Notes under the pieces: generated by a model
Database searches by the model: none
The model's input: only the letters and a program-made list of their open reading frames with translations
What the model was told of the DNA's origin: nothing
Program-made: the position numbers and the translations under genes
Part shown: one piece after another, positions 43,506 to 53,452 of the stretch
Position numbering within the stretch: the stretch's first letter is position 1
Layout: each line of letters begins with the position of its first letter
Origin: Aureibacillus halotolerans
GTDB taxonomy: Bacteria > Bacillota > Bacilli > Bacillales > DSM-28697
NCBI RefSeq assembly: GCF_004363045.1
Contig: NZ_SNYJ01000002.1
Span: 404,020 to 468,019 of the forward strand
DNA: 64,000 nt
Reading direction: 5' to 3'

Positions 43506-43940
43506 TTGACACCTTGGTCAGTGCGAAATCAACTTCAACGCTGGCTGTGCTTGAGTGTACACGAGGTGACATAGGTCAATGGAACTCTCCAAAACATGAC
43601 CTGCTGTATAAAATAAATATAAAAGTATCGGTGCTCACAACCTTGTATTTCTAAAAGGTCGTCTCTCAGTAATGAAACTGACTTCTACCCCCACATCACT
43701 ATAAGAGTCTTTCTTAATTGTGATTAAATCATAAATGCGGATCATTAAAAGCAGCCACTAGCGAGACTCCAGCGGCAAAGAAAACACGATGAGGTCTTCT
43801 CGAATCGATGTTGCACTTGTACCCTTTAGGGTGAAAGCGAGCGTATGGCAGTTTGTATAAGAAGAAACCCCAACAATGAATTTCAGGTTTACCTAGTTAT
43901 GTCTAAGCGTGTCTACCAAATGTAAGGTGCGAAAGTTGAG
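43506..43940 (+). repeat. Intergenic repeat R1, copy C2 (near full length)
   Basis: A 435-base unit starting TTGACACCTTGGTCAGTGCGAA, with core 43751-43860 and end AAGGTGCGAAAGTTGAG. It matches the minus strand of copy A in order and length. The right end, reversed, reads CTCAACTTTCGCACCTT, which shares CAACTTTCGCA with the left end of copy F, a possible terminal inverted repeat. The ORFs across it are not credible. Confidence 0.8.
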
Positions 43941-44023
43941 TAAAGATAAATCGGCTATGCTATGCCATGGTCACTTTTTCCTTGAATTGTGTGATGGTCT
44001 TACATTCTTTTTCAATAAGCCGT

Positions 44024-44049
44024 GATCATGGAAGAAAAAAGCCATGATC
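44024..44049. other. Hairpin upstream of yloU
   Basis: GATCATGG pairs with CCATGATC around an A-rich ten-base loop. It lies in the unexplained part (43941-44204) of the gap before yloU. Nothing else is recognisable there. Confidence 0.45.
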
Positions 44050-44204
44050 TACGAGAACTTATCGTCACAAAGAAGATATCTGAGATGGTATTGGCACCTT
44101 TGTACCGTAACAATGATGAAACTCTCCGAAATGGCAAGACCTTTCTTTTAAAAAAGGGAAGGATATAGTAAGATGTGGGTAACTATAAAAGGGGGATCGA
44201 CCCA

Positions 44205-44564
44205 ATGTCCATTGAAATGAGCTCAACGTTTGGCCGAATCCATATTGATACGGGCGTCATTGCTACTATTGCTGGTGGTGCTGCTGTCGAGTGTTATGGC
44301 ATTGTTGGCATGGCTTCGAAAAATCAAATTAAGGATGGCATTGCGGAGCTATTAAAAAAAGACAACTTTACAAAAGGCATCGTTGTACGCCAAGGAGAAG
44401 AAGTGCATATTGACATGTACATTGTTGTCAGCTACGGCACTAAAATATCAGAGATCGCTTACAATGTTCAACAAAAGGTTCGATACACTTTAAATAAAAC
44501 ACTCGGCTTGCAAGTTGATTCTGTGAACATCTTCGTGCAAGGTGTCCGAGTGACGAACGTATAG
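44205..44564 (+). CDS. yloU: Asp23/YloU family alkaline-shock-like protein
   Basis: A 119-residue DUF322/Asp23 protein. Family members bind the membrane or cell envelope; the biochemical role of YloU is not settled. The pattern GRIHIDTGVIATIAGGAA and VRYTLNKTLGLQVDSVNIFVQGV is typical. AAGGGGGATC precedes ATG 44205, which I prefer to GTG 44175. It is paired with fakA 15 bases downstream, the usual arrangement. Confidence 0.93.
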   Translation: MSIEMSSTFGRIHIDTGVIATIAGGAAVECYGIVGMASKNQIKDGIAELLKKDNFTKGIVVRQGEEVHIDMYIVVSYGTKISEIAYNVQQKVRYTLNKTLGLQVDSVNIFVQGVRVTNV

Positions 44565-44579
44565 CTAGGGGGAGCCAAT

Positions 44580-46262
44580 GTGACAAAAAACACAATCGAT
44601 GTAAATACATTTCAAGACATGCTGATCCATGGAGGAAGTCACCTCGCAAACAATGCTGATACCGTGGACGCGCTGAACGTATTTCCTGTACCAGATGGTG
44701 ATACAGGAACGAATATGAATCTCACAATGTCCTCTGGTGTTCAGGAGGCGAAACGACAGGATGCAGCTCATGCGGGTAAGGTAGCCACATCGTTTGCTCG
44801 CGGACTGTTAATGGGTGCTAGAGGAAACTCTGGTGTCATACTGTCTCAGCTTTTTCGTGGGTTTGCGAAGCAGCTGGAAAAAAAAGAATCGTTTCATTCT
44901 GAGGATGTGGCGGCAGCCTTACAAGCTGGTGTGGATGCGGCTTATAAAGCAGTAATGAAGCCGGTTGAAGGGACTATCCTTACAGTGGCAAAGGATGCAG
45001 CAAAACATGCGATGAATGAAAAAGACAAGCACAGCGATGTGGCGACCTTTTTTGCCTCCGTTGTTGATGCTGCGCAAGCCTCGCTCGAACGAACACCTTC
45101 TTTATTGCCTGTATTGAAAGAGGTTGGTGTCGTTGATAGCGGCGGACAGGGCTTGGTTATCATTTACGAAGGTTTTTTGGCTGCCTTAAAAGGTGAAGCA
45201 CTCCCAGAAAATGCGTATACGAAGCCGACAATGAAAGATTTGATTAAAGCAGAGCATCACAAAAGTCACCAAGGCTTTATGCGTACAGAGGACATTACGT
45301 ATGGCTACTGCACCGAGTTTATGGTTAAATTTGAAGAAGACAAACTTAAAAAAACGCCGTTCGATGAAGAACAATACCGAGATGCACTTGCCGACTATGG
45401 GGATTCTCTTCTTGTTGTTTCGGATGAGGACCTTGTCAAGGTGCATGTCCACACCGAAACGCCTGGCGATGTATTGTCTCTGTCTCAGAAATACGGCAAT
45501 TTAATAAATATGAAAATCGAAAATATGCGCGAACAGCATCGTGAAGCCATTAAAAACGATGCCCCTGAAACAAATGCTTCTACTGAAAGCGAAACGAAAG
45601 AAGAAAAGCCGTTTGGATTTGTTACGGTAGCCATGGGGGATGGTATCGCAGAATTGTTTACATCCATTGGGGCTGACGTTGTTATCCAAGGTGGACAAAC
45701 CATGAACCCGAGCACAGAGGCACTCGTCGAAGCCATTGCACAGGTTCCATCAGAGACGGTGTTTGTCGTACCAAACAATTCAAATATCATGATGACAGCT
45801 AAACAAGCTGCTGAGCTTTCTAAAAAGGCGGTTTATGTCATTCCTACCAAAACAGTTCCACAAGGACTTAGCGCCATCATGGCGTTTATGCCTGATAAAA
45901 CGGTAGAACAAAACGAGAAGCATATGACTGAAGCCATAAAGCATGTAAAATCAGGACAGCTTACCTATGCCGTACGTGATACGTCGATTGACGGAAAGGC
46001 GATCCAAAAAGGCGATTTTATGGGAATTCTTGAAAGCGACATTGTGATTGTGAATAGCGATAAGCAGCAGGCGATACAAGAGCTGATCAAGGAAATGGTA
46101 AAGGAAGACGACGAATTGTTGACACTCCTCATTGGTGAGGATGTCTCCGATGAAGAGAAACAAAAGGTAACTGAATTTATCCAGAACGAGTTTGAACATG
46201 TAGAGCTCGAAATTCATCGTGGGGGACAACCGCTTTATCCGTTTTTGTTAGCAGTTGAATAA
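44580..46262 (+). CDS. fakA: Fatty acid kinase, ATP-binding subunit FakA
   Basis: Phosphorylates exogenous fatty acids bound to FakB partners, feeding PlsX/PlsY. The N-terminal DhaL-type kinase domain shows VPDGDTGTNMNLTM and GARGNSGVILSQLFRG. The middle and C-terminal domains follow to 560 residues. GTG 44580 has GGGGGAG upstream. In B. subtilis sdaAB/sdaAA follow; here a terminator and recG follow instead. The fatty acid theme is continued by fapR-plsX. Confidence 0.95.
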   Translation: MTKNTIDVNTFQDMLIHGGSHLANNADTVDALNVFPVPDGDTGTNMNLTMSSGVQEAKRQDAAHAGKVATSFARGLLMGARGNSGVILSQLFRGFAKQLEKKESFHSEDVAAALQAGVDAAYKAVMKPVEGTILTVAKDAAKHAMNEKDKHSDVATFFASVVDAAQASLERTPSLLPVLKEVGVVDSGGQGLVIIYEGFLAALKGEALPENAYTKPTMKDLIKAEHHKSHQGFMRTEDITYGYCTEFMVKFEEDKLKKTPFDEEQYRDALADYGDSLLVVSDEDLVKVHVHTETPGDVLSLSQKYGNLINMKIENMREQHREAIKNDAPETNASTESETKEEKPFGFVTVAMGDGIAELFTSIGADVVIQGGQTMNPSTEALVEAIAQVPSETVFVVPNNSNIMMTAKQAAELSKKAVYVIPTKTVPQGLSAIMAFMPDKTVEQNEKHMTEAIKHVKSGQLTYAVRDTSIDGKAIQKGDFMGILESDIVIVNSDKQQAIQELIKEMVKEDDELLTLLIGEDVSDEEKQKVTEFIQNEFEHVELEIHRGGQPLYPFLLAVE

Positions 46263-46270
46263 AAGCAGGA

Positions 46271-46301
46271 AAACGCCCGTTGCTTGTACAGCGGGCGTTT
46301 C
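46271..46301 (+). terminator. Terminator after fakA
   Basis: AAACGCCCG pairs with CGGGCGTTT around a twelve-base loop; the T-run after it is short (TTTC, then ATGTTTTT). Confidence 0.75.
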
Positions 46302-46357
46302 AATGTTTTTCAGATGAGACGCGTTGTTCTAATTGCGGATGTGAGAAGGGGACAGTC

Positions 46358-48403
46358 ATGAACCTATCGGAACGACCAGTAGACGACATATATGGTGTTG
46401 GACCAACGCAGGCAGAGCTTTTGCACCAGCATCAGCTTCATACAGTAGAGGATGTATTGCTTTATTTTCCTTTTCGCTACGAAGACTATTCCATTCGTGA
46501 CATTCGCGAAGCGGTCGATGGCGAAGCAGTCACTGTCGTAGGAACGGTGCAAACACAGCCTCTTGTCAAATTTTTCGGTAAGAAAAAAAGCAAAATGACC
46601 GTCAAGCTTCTGTCGGGAGGACAGCTCATTGCGTTGCTGTTTTTTAACCAAGCGTTCCACAAAGCAAAGCTGCAAATAGGAGCTACGGTAACGGCAAACG
46701 GAAAGTGGAACCGGGCGAGGGCAGAATTGACGGTCACAAAGCTCACTGTTGGTGATACGGCAGAGAAGAGCGCGCGGGTGCCAGTATACCCGGCCAAAGG
46801 CGAATTAACCTCTGCTAAATTTAAGCGCATTATAGACACTGCGCTTCAATCGTTCGGTGATGACGTGGAAGAATTTTTACCAGAAGAAATGCTCCACGCG
46901 TATAAACTACCTGTTCGTAAACATGCTTTGCAAGAACTGCATCTTTTTACTTCGGCGTCACAATTAAAGCATGCTCGCAGACGATTTGTATATGAAGAGT
47001 TTCTGTTGTTTCAATTAAAAATGCAACTCTTTAAGCATCACGAGCGCCAAGCGTCTGTCGGAGTTGCGACGACCATTGATAATGAAGCTATAGAAGGCTT
47101 CATGGCAACATTGCCCTTTTCATTAACAAAAGCACAGGAGAGAGTATTGAACGAGATTTTCACTGATCTTAAAGCACCCTATCGAATGAACCGGCTTCTG
47201 CAAGGGGATGTAGGGTCAGGGAAAACGATCATCGCAGCGATTGCTTTATTGAGCGTTGTTTTGAGTGGCAAGCAGGGGGCCATGATGGTGCCAACAGAAA
47301 TTCTTGCTGAGCAGCATTGGCAATCGTTAACGGCATTGCTTGATGCAACCGGAGTGACTGTTGGTTTGTTAACGAGCTCACTAAAAGCTGCTGCAAAGCG
47401 AGATATGTTGCACGCTTTAAAGGAAGGGTATATTGACATTATTGTAGGTACCCATGCACTCATTCAGGAGCAAGTGGAATTTAAAGATCTTGGGCTTGTC
47501 ATTACAGATGAACAACATCGGTTTGGTGTTCGTCAGCGTCGTGTGTTGCGCGATAAAGGGGCAGTGACAGATGTTCTCTATATGACGGCCACCCCTATCC
47601 CTAGAACTCTTGCCATTTCAGTTTTTGGTGAAATGGATGTGTCGACCATAGATGAGCTACCTAAAGGACGGAAACCGATAGAAACCTATTGGGTGAAGCC
47701 CGATATGATGGAACGCGTGCTGAGTTTGATTTCTAAGGAACTAAACGCGGGAAGACAGGCGTACGTCGTTTGTCCGTTAATTGAAGAGTCTGAGCAGCTG
47801 GATGTCCAAAATGCAATTGATGTCCATCAGCAGCTACATACGTATTTTCAAGACCAATTCAACGTTGGTTTGATGCATGGCAGATTAGATGCTAAGGAAA
47901 AAGAGGCTGTGATGAAGCAATTTACAGCGGGCGAGGTAGATTTGCTTGTGTCAACCACTGTCGTAGAAGTTGGGGTGAATGTGCCAAACGCGACATTAAT
48001 GGTCATCTATGATGCAGAGCGCTTCGGGTTGTCCCAGCTGCATCAGCTTCGAGGACGAGTCGGGAGAGGCGAACATCAGTCATATTGCATCTTGCTTGGC
48101 GATCCGAAATCAGATACCGGCAAAGAGCGGTTGCAAATCATGACTGAAACAGAAGACGGCTTTGCTTTGTCTGAGCGTGATCTTGAGTTACGAGGACCAG
48201 GAGATTTCTTTGGAGACAAGCAAAGTGGCTTACCAGAATTTCGTCTAGGCGATATGGTACATGATTACAGAGCGTTAGAGGTCGCACGGAAGGATGCGAC
48301 GGAGCTAGTCGCCTCCGCAGCCTTTTGGGAAGATGATTTGTATGGGCCGCTTCGCGAAAAGCTGCGGCGTGAAGACGCCTTCTTCTCCACAAAATTAGAC
48401 TAA
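46358..48403 (+). CDS. recG: ATP-dependent DNA helicase RecG
   Basis: Branch-migration helicase that reverses stalled forks. A wedge/OB domain occupies the first 250 residues. Walker A GDVGSGKT, the DEQH box and [10 protein letters not shown] follow, and the C-terminal helicase half has [14 protein letters not shown] 46358 is preceded by AGAAGGGG at 8 bases and gives 681 residues. The upstream in-frame extension from 46280 passes through the terminator and is rejected. Confidence 0.96.
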   Translation: MNLSERPVDDIYGVGPTQAELLHQHQLHTVEDVLLYFPFRYEDYSIRDIREAVDGEAVTVVGTVQTQPLVKFFGKKKSKMTVKLLSGGQLIALLFFNQAFHKAKLQIGATVTANGKWNRARAELTVTKLTVGDTAEKSARVPVYPAKGELTSAKFKRIIDTALQSFGDDVEEFLPEEMLHAYKLPVRKHALQELHLFTSASQLKHARRRFVYEEFLLFQLKMQLFKHHERQASVGVATTIDNEAIEGFMATLPFSLTKAQERVLNEIFTDLKAPYRMNRLLQGDVGSGKTIIAAIALLSVVLSGKQGAMMVPTEILAEQHWQSLTALLDATGVTVGLLTSSLKAAAKRDMLHALKEGYIDIIVGTHALIQEQVEFKDLGLVITDEQHRFGVRQRRVLRDKGAVTDVLYMTATPIPRTLAISVFGEMDVSTIDELPKGRKPIETYWVKPDMMERVLSLISKELNAGRQAYVVCPLIEESEQLDVQNAIDVHQQLHTYFQDQFNVGLMHGRLDAKEKEAVMKQFTAGEVDLLVSTTVVEVGVNVPNATLMVIYDAERFGLSQLHQLRGRVGRGEHQSYCILLGDPKSDTGKERLQIMTETEDGFALSERDLELRGPGDFFGDKQSGLPEFRLGDMVHDYRALEVARKDATELVASAAFWEDDLYGPLREKLRREDAFFSTKLD

Positions 48404-48419
48404 TTTGTTGGATTGGCTC

Positions 48420-48470
48420 TTGAAATCAGTAAGGCGAACGCATATACTGACTTTAGTACCTAGTCTTAAA
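48420..48470 (+). promoter_or_regulatory. fapR promoter with FapR operator
   Basis: TTGAAA (48420-48425) and TATACT (48443-48448) are 17 bases apart. The palindromic TTTAGTACCTAGTCTTAAA (48452-48470) begins just past the -10 box and matches the FapR site known from B. subtilis. FapR would repress its own operon until malonyl-CoA accumulates. Confidence 0.88.
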
Positions 48471-48488
48471 ACTGAGGTGGCGTATATC

Positions 48489-49085
48489 GTGAGATTGTCA
48501 AAAAAAGAGAGGCAAGCCCAGCTTTTGGAGACGATCCAATCGTTTCCATTTATTACTGATGAGGAACTTGCTGCGAAATTCCTGGTCAGCATACAGACAA
48601 TCCGTCTTGATCGAATGGAGCTATCGATACCAGAGCTGCGAGCGAGAATAAAATCGGTCGCTAAAAAGCAATGGGATGAGACGCTGAAATCGCTGCCCCA
48701 AGAAGATGTGATCGGAGAAGTCATTGATTTAGAGCTTGATCAACAAGCCATATCAATTTTAGATATTACACAGGAGCATTTGTTTACACATAAGGATATT
48801 GCACGCGGCCATTATTTGTTCGCTCAAGCAAACTCTCTTGCTGTCGCAGTCATCAATGACGAACTTGCTTTAACAGCTAAGGCGGATATTCGATTCATTC
48901 GCCAGGTGACGGTAAATGAACGTGTCGTTTGCAAAGCAACAGTGAAAGGCACAGATGAGAGAGGGCTCACCATCGTTCACGTCCTATCCACGGTAAGTGG
49001 GGAAACGGTGATAAAGGGGACGATTGAAATGTATCGTGAAAGCACGCATGCAAAGGGGGACGTAGCGAATGAAGGTGGCCATTGA
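48489..49085 (+). CDS. fapR: Fatty acid and phospholipid biosynthesis regulator FapR
   Basis: Repressor released by malonyl-CoA. An N-terminal helix-turn-helix ([21 protein letters not shown]) is followed by a hotdog-fold effector domain with [20 protein letters not shown] 48489 has GAGGTGG about 10 bases upstream and starts MRLSKKERQ; the in-frame extension to 48405 runs over the promoter. The product has 198 residues, and the gene overlaps plsX by 17 bases. Confidence 0.96.
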   Translation: MRLSKKERQAQLLETIQSFPFITDEELAAKFLVSIQTIRLDRMELSIPELRARIKSVAKKQWDETLKSLPQEDVIGEVIDLELDQQAISILDITQEHLFTHKDIARGHYLFAQANSLAVAVINDELALTAKADIRFIRQVTVNERVVCKATVKGTDERGLTIVHVLSTVSGETVIKGTIEMYRESTHAKGDVANEGGH

Positions 49086-50064
49086 TGTCATGGGAGGAGA
49101 CCATGCCCCAAAAAGTGTACTTGATGGGGTAGAGCTTGCGCTTCAGCAGCATCCTACAGTCAGTTTTACGCTTGTAGGAGATGAGAATGTCATTTCAGCA
49201 TCTCTGTCCTCTCATGAGCGCGTCCAGATAATACATACGACTGAAACCATTTTATCCACAGATGAGCCTGTCAGAGCGGTGAGGCGAAAGAAGCAAGCCT
49301 CTATGGTTCTGATGGCAAATGAGGTGAAAGAACAACAGGCGGATGTGTGCATTTCGGCAGGAAATACAGGGGCTTTAATGGCAGCAGGACTTTTCGTTGT
49401 TGGCCGTATCCCAGGGGTGGAACGTCCTGCCCTAGCGCCTACACTTCCGACCGTCGATCAAAAAGGCGTCGTCCTTCTTGATGCTGGAGCGAATGTGGAT
49501 GCAACAGCAGAACAGCTTTTTCAATTTGCAACCATGGGGAGCATCTATGCCGAAAAAGTAAGAGGTCGCACGCAACCGCGGATCGGACTTTTAAACATAG
49601 GATCTGAAGAGAACAAAGGCAGTGCTTTGTATAAGGACGCCTATGCACTATTAAAGCAGTCCGATCTTCATTTTGTTGGCAATATCGAGGCAAGGGATGT
49701 ATTGACTGGGACAGCCGACGTGATCGTGTGTGACGGTTTTACAGGCAATATTGCCCTTAAATCAGTAGAAGGAACGGCAATGACGGTGTTTTCCATGCTA
49801 AAAACAGCACTGACCTCATCTGTCAGCGCCAAGCTTGCTGCTGGTGTATTAAAACCGAAGCTAAAAGCATTAAAGGACCAAATGGATTATTCAGAGTATG
49901 GCGGGGCAGCTTTGTTCGGTTTAAAAGCGCCTGTGATAAAGGCACACGGCTCCTCAGATGCCACGGCGATTGCCAGTGCCATTACTCAAGGTGTACAAAT
50001 GGCAGAGCAACGTGTCATTGCACAAATACACGAGCAGATGAAGGACGAAAAGTCATCCTCATAG
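49069..50064 (+). CDS. plsX: Phosphate acyltransferase PlsX
   Basis: Converts acyl-ACP to acyl-phosphate, the first step to phosphatidic acid. The start [15 protein letters not shown] and [10 protein letters not shown] are family signatures. The length of 331 is usual. AAAGGGGG lies about 8 bases before ATG 49069. It is part of the FapR-controlled fapR-plsX-fabD-fabG unit. Confidence 0.97.
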   Translation: MKVAIDVMGGDHAPKSVLDGVELALQQHPTVSFTLVGDENVISASLSSHERVQIIHTTETILSTDEPVRAVRRKKQASMVLMANEVKEQQADVCISAGNTGALMAAGLFVVGRIPGVERPALAPTLPTVDQKGVVLLDAGANVDATAEQLFQFATMGSIYAEKVRGRTQPRIGLLNIGSEENKGSALYKDAYALLKQSDLHFVGNIEARDVLTGTADVIVCDGFTGNIALKSVEGTAMTVFSMLKTALTSSVSAKLAAGVLKPKLKALKDQMDYSEYGGAALFGLKAPVIKAHGSSDATAIASAITQGVQMAEQRVIAQIHEQMKDEKSSS

Positions 50065-50120
50065 ACAAAGAAAGGACGCATAGGTAAAATCGTTTATCTA
50101 TGTCCAAAAGGAGGATCAGT

Positions 50121-51071
50121 ATGAAAAAAATCGCTTTTATTTTTCCAGGACAAGGCTCACAGGAAGTGGGTATGGGGAGTGACATCCAAGAGTTCTCACC
50201 AGAAGCAAAGAAAGTATTTACGACGGCAGATGATTGCTTGAAATTCGGTCTTTCAGAGCTAATTGCGAAAGGACCAAAAGAAGTATTAACCGAAACTAAA
50301 AATACACAGCCTGCACTTTTAACAACGAGTGTTGCGTACCTTCGATTGCTCGAGAAGGAGGGCATTTCTCCGACCTTTACGGCAGGACACTCCCTTGGTG
50401 AGTACTCGGCCCTCGTCGCATCAGGTGTGCTATCCTTTGAGGACGCAGTAACACTTGTCCGTAAACGAGGAGAGCTTATGGAAGAGGCCGTGCCCAATGG
50501 AGAAGGGGCAATGGCGGCAGTGCTTGGCCTTGCTCAAGAACTTCTTGAGCAAGCGGCGAAAGAAGTAAGAGAAGCTGGAGACATCGTTCAACTGGCAAAC
50601 TTAAATTGTCCAGGTCAAATTGTTGTATCAGGCAGTGTGCAAGGGGTTGCAGTGCTGTCGGAAAAAGCAAAAGAACTTGGAGCTCGACGCGTGCTTTCGC
50701 TGGAGGTCAGTGGCCCTTTCCATTCAGAATTAATGAAACCTGCTGCCGAGCAATTCCAAGCAGAACTTGCTAACAAAGAGTTTCGTAATGCCGCCATACC
50801 TGTTGTGTCAAATGTAACCGCACAGGCAGTGACAGAAGGAAAACAGGTCGCCAACCTCCTTATTGAGCAGTTGTATTCTCCTGTCCATTGGGAAGCTTCT
50901 GTACGGTATATGATCGAGCAAGGTGTTGATACATTTGTCGAAATCGGACCAGGCAAAGTGCTTGGTGGTCTTGTCAAAAAAACAGAGCGCTCCGCAACGG
51001 TATGTTTTGTGAATTCGGTTGAAAGTTTCCAAGAGACGGTCCAATTTTTAAAAGAAGGTGACCAGAAATGA
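50121..51071 (+). CDS. fabD: Malonyl-CoA:ACP transacylase
   Basis: Loads malonyl groups on acyl carrier protein. The active-site serine lies in GHSLGEYSA and the catalytic His in SGPFHSELM. The N-terminal FIFPGQGSQ is typical. AAAGGAGGATC precedes ATG 50121, giving 316 residues. It shares ATGA with fabG. Confidence 0.97.
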   Translation: MKKIAFIFPGQGSQEVGMGSDIQEFSPEAKKVFTTADDCLKFGLSELIAKGPKEVLTETKNTQPALLTTSVAYLRLLEKEGISPTFTAGHSLGEYSALVASGVLSFEDAVTLVRKRGELMEEAVPNGEGAMAAVLGLAQELLEQAAKEVREAGDIVQLANLNCPGQIVVSGSVQGVAVLSEKAKELGARRVLSLEVSGPFHSELMKPAAEQFQAELANKEFRNAAIPVVSNVTAQAVTEGKQVANLLIEQLYSPVHWEASVRYMIEQGVDTFVEIGPGKVLGGLVKKTERSATVCFVNSVESFQETVQFLKEGDQK

Positions 51072-51805
51072 ATGGAAAAAGTGCAATTGTAACAGGTGGT
51101 TCCAGAGGAATTGGCGCAGCTATTGCTCTTCAATTGGCAAAGGCAGGCGCAAATGTGGTTGTGAATTATGCGGGTAGTAAAGAAAAAGCAGAAGCGATTG
51201 CAGCCCAATGCAAAGAACTTGGTGTCGACGCATTTGCTTATAAAGCCAATGTGGCAGACAGTGACGAAGTAGCTGCTATGATTAAGGAGACGGTTGCAAC
51301 TTTTGGGTCTGTCGACGTGTTAGTAAACAATGCTGGCATTACAAGGGACAACCTCCTTATGCGCATGAAAGAAGACGAATGGGATGATGTCATCACCATT
51401 AATCTTAAAGGTGTCTTTGTTTGTATGAAGGCTGTCACGCGCCAAATGATGAAGCAACGTTCAGGGCGCATTATTAATGTGTCTTCCATCGTTGGCGTAA
51501 CGGGCAATCCTGGACAAGTCAATTATACGGCCAGTAAATCAGGTGTCATTGGCATGACGAAAACAGTGGCCAAAGAGCTAGCGAGCCGCAACATTACCGT
51601 CAATGCCATTGCTCCCGGATTCATTGAAACAGAAATGACGGAATCGCTAGGGGAAGAGGTTTCACAGGCGCTGTTGGCGCAAATTCCTCTCGCTCGTTTT
51701 GGGCAACCAGAAGACGTAGCTAAAGCTATTCTTTACCTTGCTTCAGAGGATGCAGCGTACATTACCGGCCAAGTCCTTCATGTCGATGGCGGTATGGCAA
51801 TGTAA
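51068..51805 (+). CDS. fabG: 3-oxoacyl-ACP reductase
   Basis: NADPH-dependent short-chain reductase of fatty acid elongation. The cofactor motif GGSRGIG, NNAG, the catalytic Ser in NVSSIVG and the YxxxK pair in YTASKSG are all present. Length is 245. It is fourth in the FapR unit and is followed by acpP after 39 bases. Confidence 0.97.
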   Translation: MNGKSAIVTGGSRGIGAAIALQLAKAGANVVVNYAGSKEKAEAIAAQCKELGVDAFAYKANVADSDEVAAMIKETVATFGSVDVLVNNAGITRDNLLMRMKEDEWDDVITINLKGVFVCMKAVTRQMMKQRSGRIINVSSIVGVTGNPGQVNYTASKSGVIGMTKTVAKELASRNITVNAIAPGFIETEMTESLGEEVSQALLAQIPLARFGQPEDVAKAILYLASEDAAYITGQVLHVDGGMAM

Positions 51806-51844
51806 CGATGCAATAAATAGACAATTTGAGAGGAGGTGACGAAT

Positions 51845-52087
51845 GTGTCAAATGAAGATATTTTGAACCGCGTAACAAAAATTATTGTCGATCGTCTAGG
51901 AGTAGACGAAGCGAAAATTAAAACTGAGGCGTCTTTTAAAGACGATCTAGGTGCCGATTCATTGGATGTTGTTGAATTGGTTATGGAGCTTGAGGACGAG
52001 TTCGATATGGAAATTTCTGATGAGGATGCAGAGAAAATTGCAACCGTCGGCGATGCCGTCGATTACATTGTAAATAGCCAATCGTAA
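51845..52087 (+). CDS. acpP: Acyl carrier protein
   Basis: Carries acyl chains on a phosphopantetheine arm attached to the Ser of [12 protein letters not shown]. The 80-residue product is acidic, as usual. GTG 51845 (MSNEDIL) has GGAGGTG 7 bases upstream; the in-frame GTG at 51836 lies inside that ribosome site and is rejected. The 192-base gap to rnc contains a possible CCTCCT/AGGAGG hairpin (about 52106-52131). Confidence 0.96.
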   Translation: MSNEDILNRVTKIIVDRLGVDEAKIKTEASFKDDLGADSLDVVELVMELEDEFDMEISDEDAEKIATVGDAVDYIVNSQS

Positions 52088-52279
52088 CCTACGCCAGCTA
52101 CCTTCCCCTCCTTTCTTTTCATAGATAGGAGGCGGAAAGGTATAGGTGGAACGTTTTTCGCCGGGATTTTGGGAACCCGTCAAGGAGATCAAGCGAAGCT
52201 GGCGAATAAGTAGAACAGACATTAATGTATGTCAAAAACGATTGGGTGTGTCTGTACAGCTTTTGATGGGGGGAACACA

Positions 52280-53020
52280 ATGAGCAAGAAGTCAGACTAT
52301 CGAGCAAAACATATGACTGCTGAGCAAAAACGCAAAATTGCCCAGTTCATGGAAAGTATTAGCTTGTCATTTTTAAATCAAGAATTGCTTTTTCAAGCGT
52401 TTACGCATTCATCGTATGTGAATGAGCATCGCTCCAAAACGTATGAAGATAATGAACGACTTGAATTTTTAGGGGACGCTGTATTGGAGCTCATGATTTC
52501 ACAGTTCCTTTTTCGAAAGTACCCTGAAATGTCTGAAGGTGAACTCACGAAGCTGCGCGCAGCCATTGTTTGTGAGCCATCGCTCGTTCGATTCGCAGAA
52601 ACACTGCACTTCGGAGAGCTAGTCTTGCTCGGTAAAGGAGAAGAATTAACCGGCGGACGGAAAAGACCTGCATTGCTTGCAGATGCATTTGAGTCATTTA
52701 TAGGTGCGTTGTATTTGGACCAAGGGGTGGAGGCAGTGAATCAATTTCTAGAAATCTGCGTATATCCATCCGTTTCAGAAGGTGCTTTTTCTCATGTGAT
52801 GGATTACAAGAGCCAATTGCAGGAAATTGTACAACAACGTGGGGCAGGCGGACTTGAATATGCCATTTTGGAGGAGAAAGGCCCTGCGCATAACCGTGAG
52901 TTCATTGCTACAGTTAATTTAAATGGAAATTCTATTGGGCAAGGCAGCGGAAGGTCGAAAAAAGAAGCAGAGCAACAAGCAGCCAGAAAAGCAATTGAAG
53001 CGGTCGAAAAAATGTCATGA
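52280..53020 (+). CDS. rnc: Ribonuclease III
   Basis: Double-strand RNase that processes rRNA precursors and antisense duplexes. The catalytic domain has [14 protein letters not shown] and the C-terminal dsRNA-binding domain ends with [15 protein letters not shown] 52280 has GGGGGG upstream and gives 246 residues; an upstream in-frame TTG/ATG extension adds no family sequence. It is followed by smc, with a small convergent gene between. Confidence 0.96.
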   Translation: MSKKSDYRAKHMTAEQKRKIAQFMESISLSFLNQELLFQAFTHSSYVNEHRSKTYEDNERLEFLGDAVLELMISQFLFRKYPEMSEGELTKLRAAIVCEPSLVRFAETLHFGELVLLGKGEELTGGRKRPALLADAFESFIGALYLDQGVEAVNQFLEICVYPSVSEGAFSHVMDYKSQLQEIVQQRGAGGLEYAILEEKGPAHNREFIATVNLNGNSIGQGSGRSKKEAEQQAARKAIEAVEKMS

Positions 53021-53112
53021 GCACTCGTTTAAACGTGCAGAAGAGGGCTGGCATTTTTCAAGGCGGCTCTTTTTGCTCTTCTGGGCATAAAATTAATTTG
53101 ATTTGCTAGACG

Positions 53113-53340
53113 TCAAGTTTGCTTTCTGCAGGCGCGCAATGCTTCCAAAATCGCCTCTCGTTCCGATAATGAAACGTTTGCATTGCGGTTTAGCATATCG
53201 TAAACGTCTTTCACATTTTCATAATGCGTTAGGTCATAATACGTAGGTTCGAAAACGCGTCGGTTTACGACCTGTAATTTGTTTGCAATGCTGTCTAACA
53301 TATAGCTAAGATGCTCCTCTGTTGGATTGGAAAGATCCAT
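53113..53340 (-). CDS. UPF0435 (YfkK-like, DUF1128) protein
   Basis: A 75-residue acidic helical protein. It resembles YfkK/DUF1128 in the NPTEEHLSYMLDSIANKL and KDVYDML stretches; the biochemical function is unknown. AAGGAG lies 9 bases before the ATG. It is on the minus strand between rnc and smc, where B. subtilis has no gene as I remember it, so it may have moved here. The gap to rnc contains an imperfect hairpin (CAGAAGAG with CTCTTCTG). Confidence 0.75.
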   Translation of the reverse strand: MDLSNPTEEHLSYMLDSIANKLQVVNRRVFEPTYYDLTHYENVKDVYDMLNRNANVSLSEREAILEALRACRKQT

Positions 53341-53452
53341 CCATCATCACTCCTTGTACATACATTTGATTTTATTATACTATCAGAGCTTCCTAGTGCT
53401 GGCAATGACAAATGCCAGCAACTGATACGCTTTGAGAAGGGAGGCGACCGAT

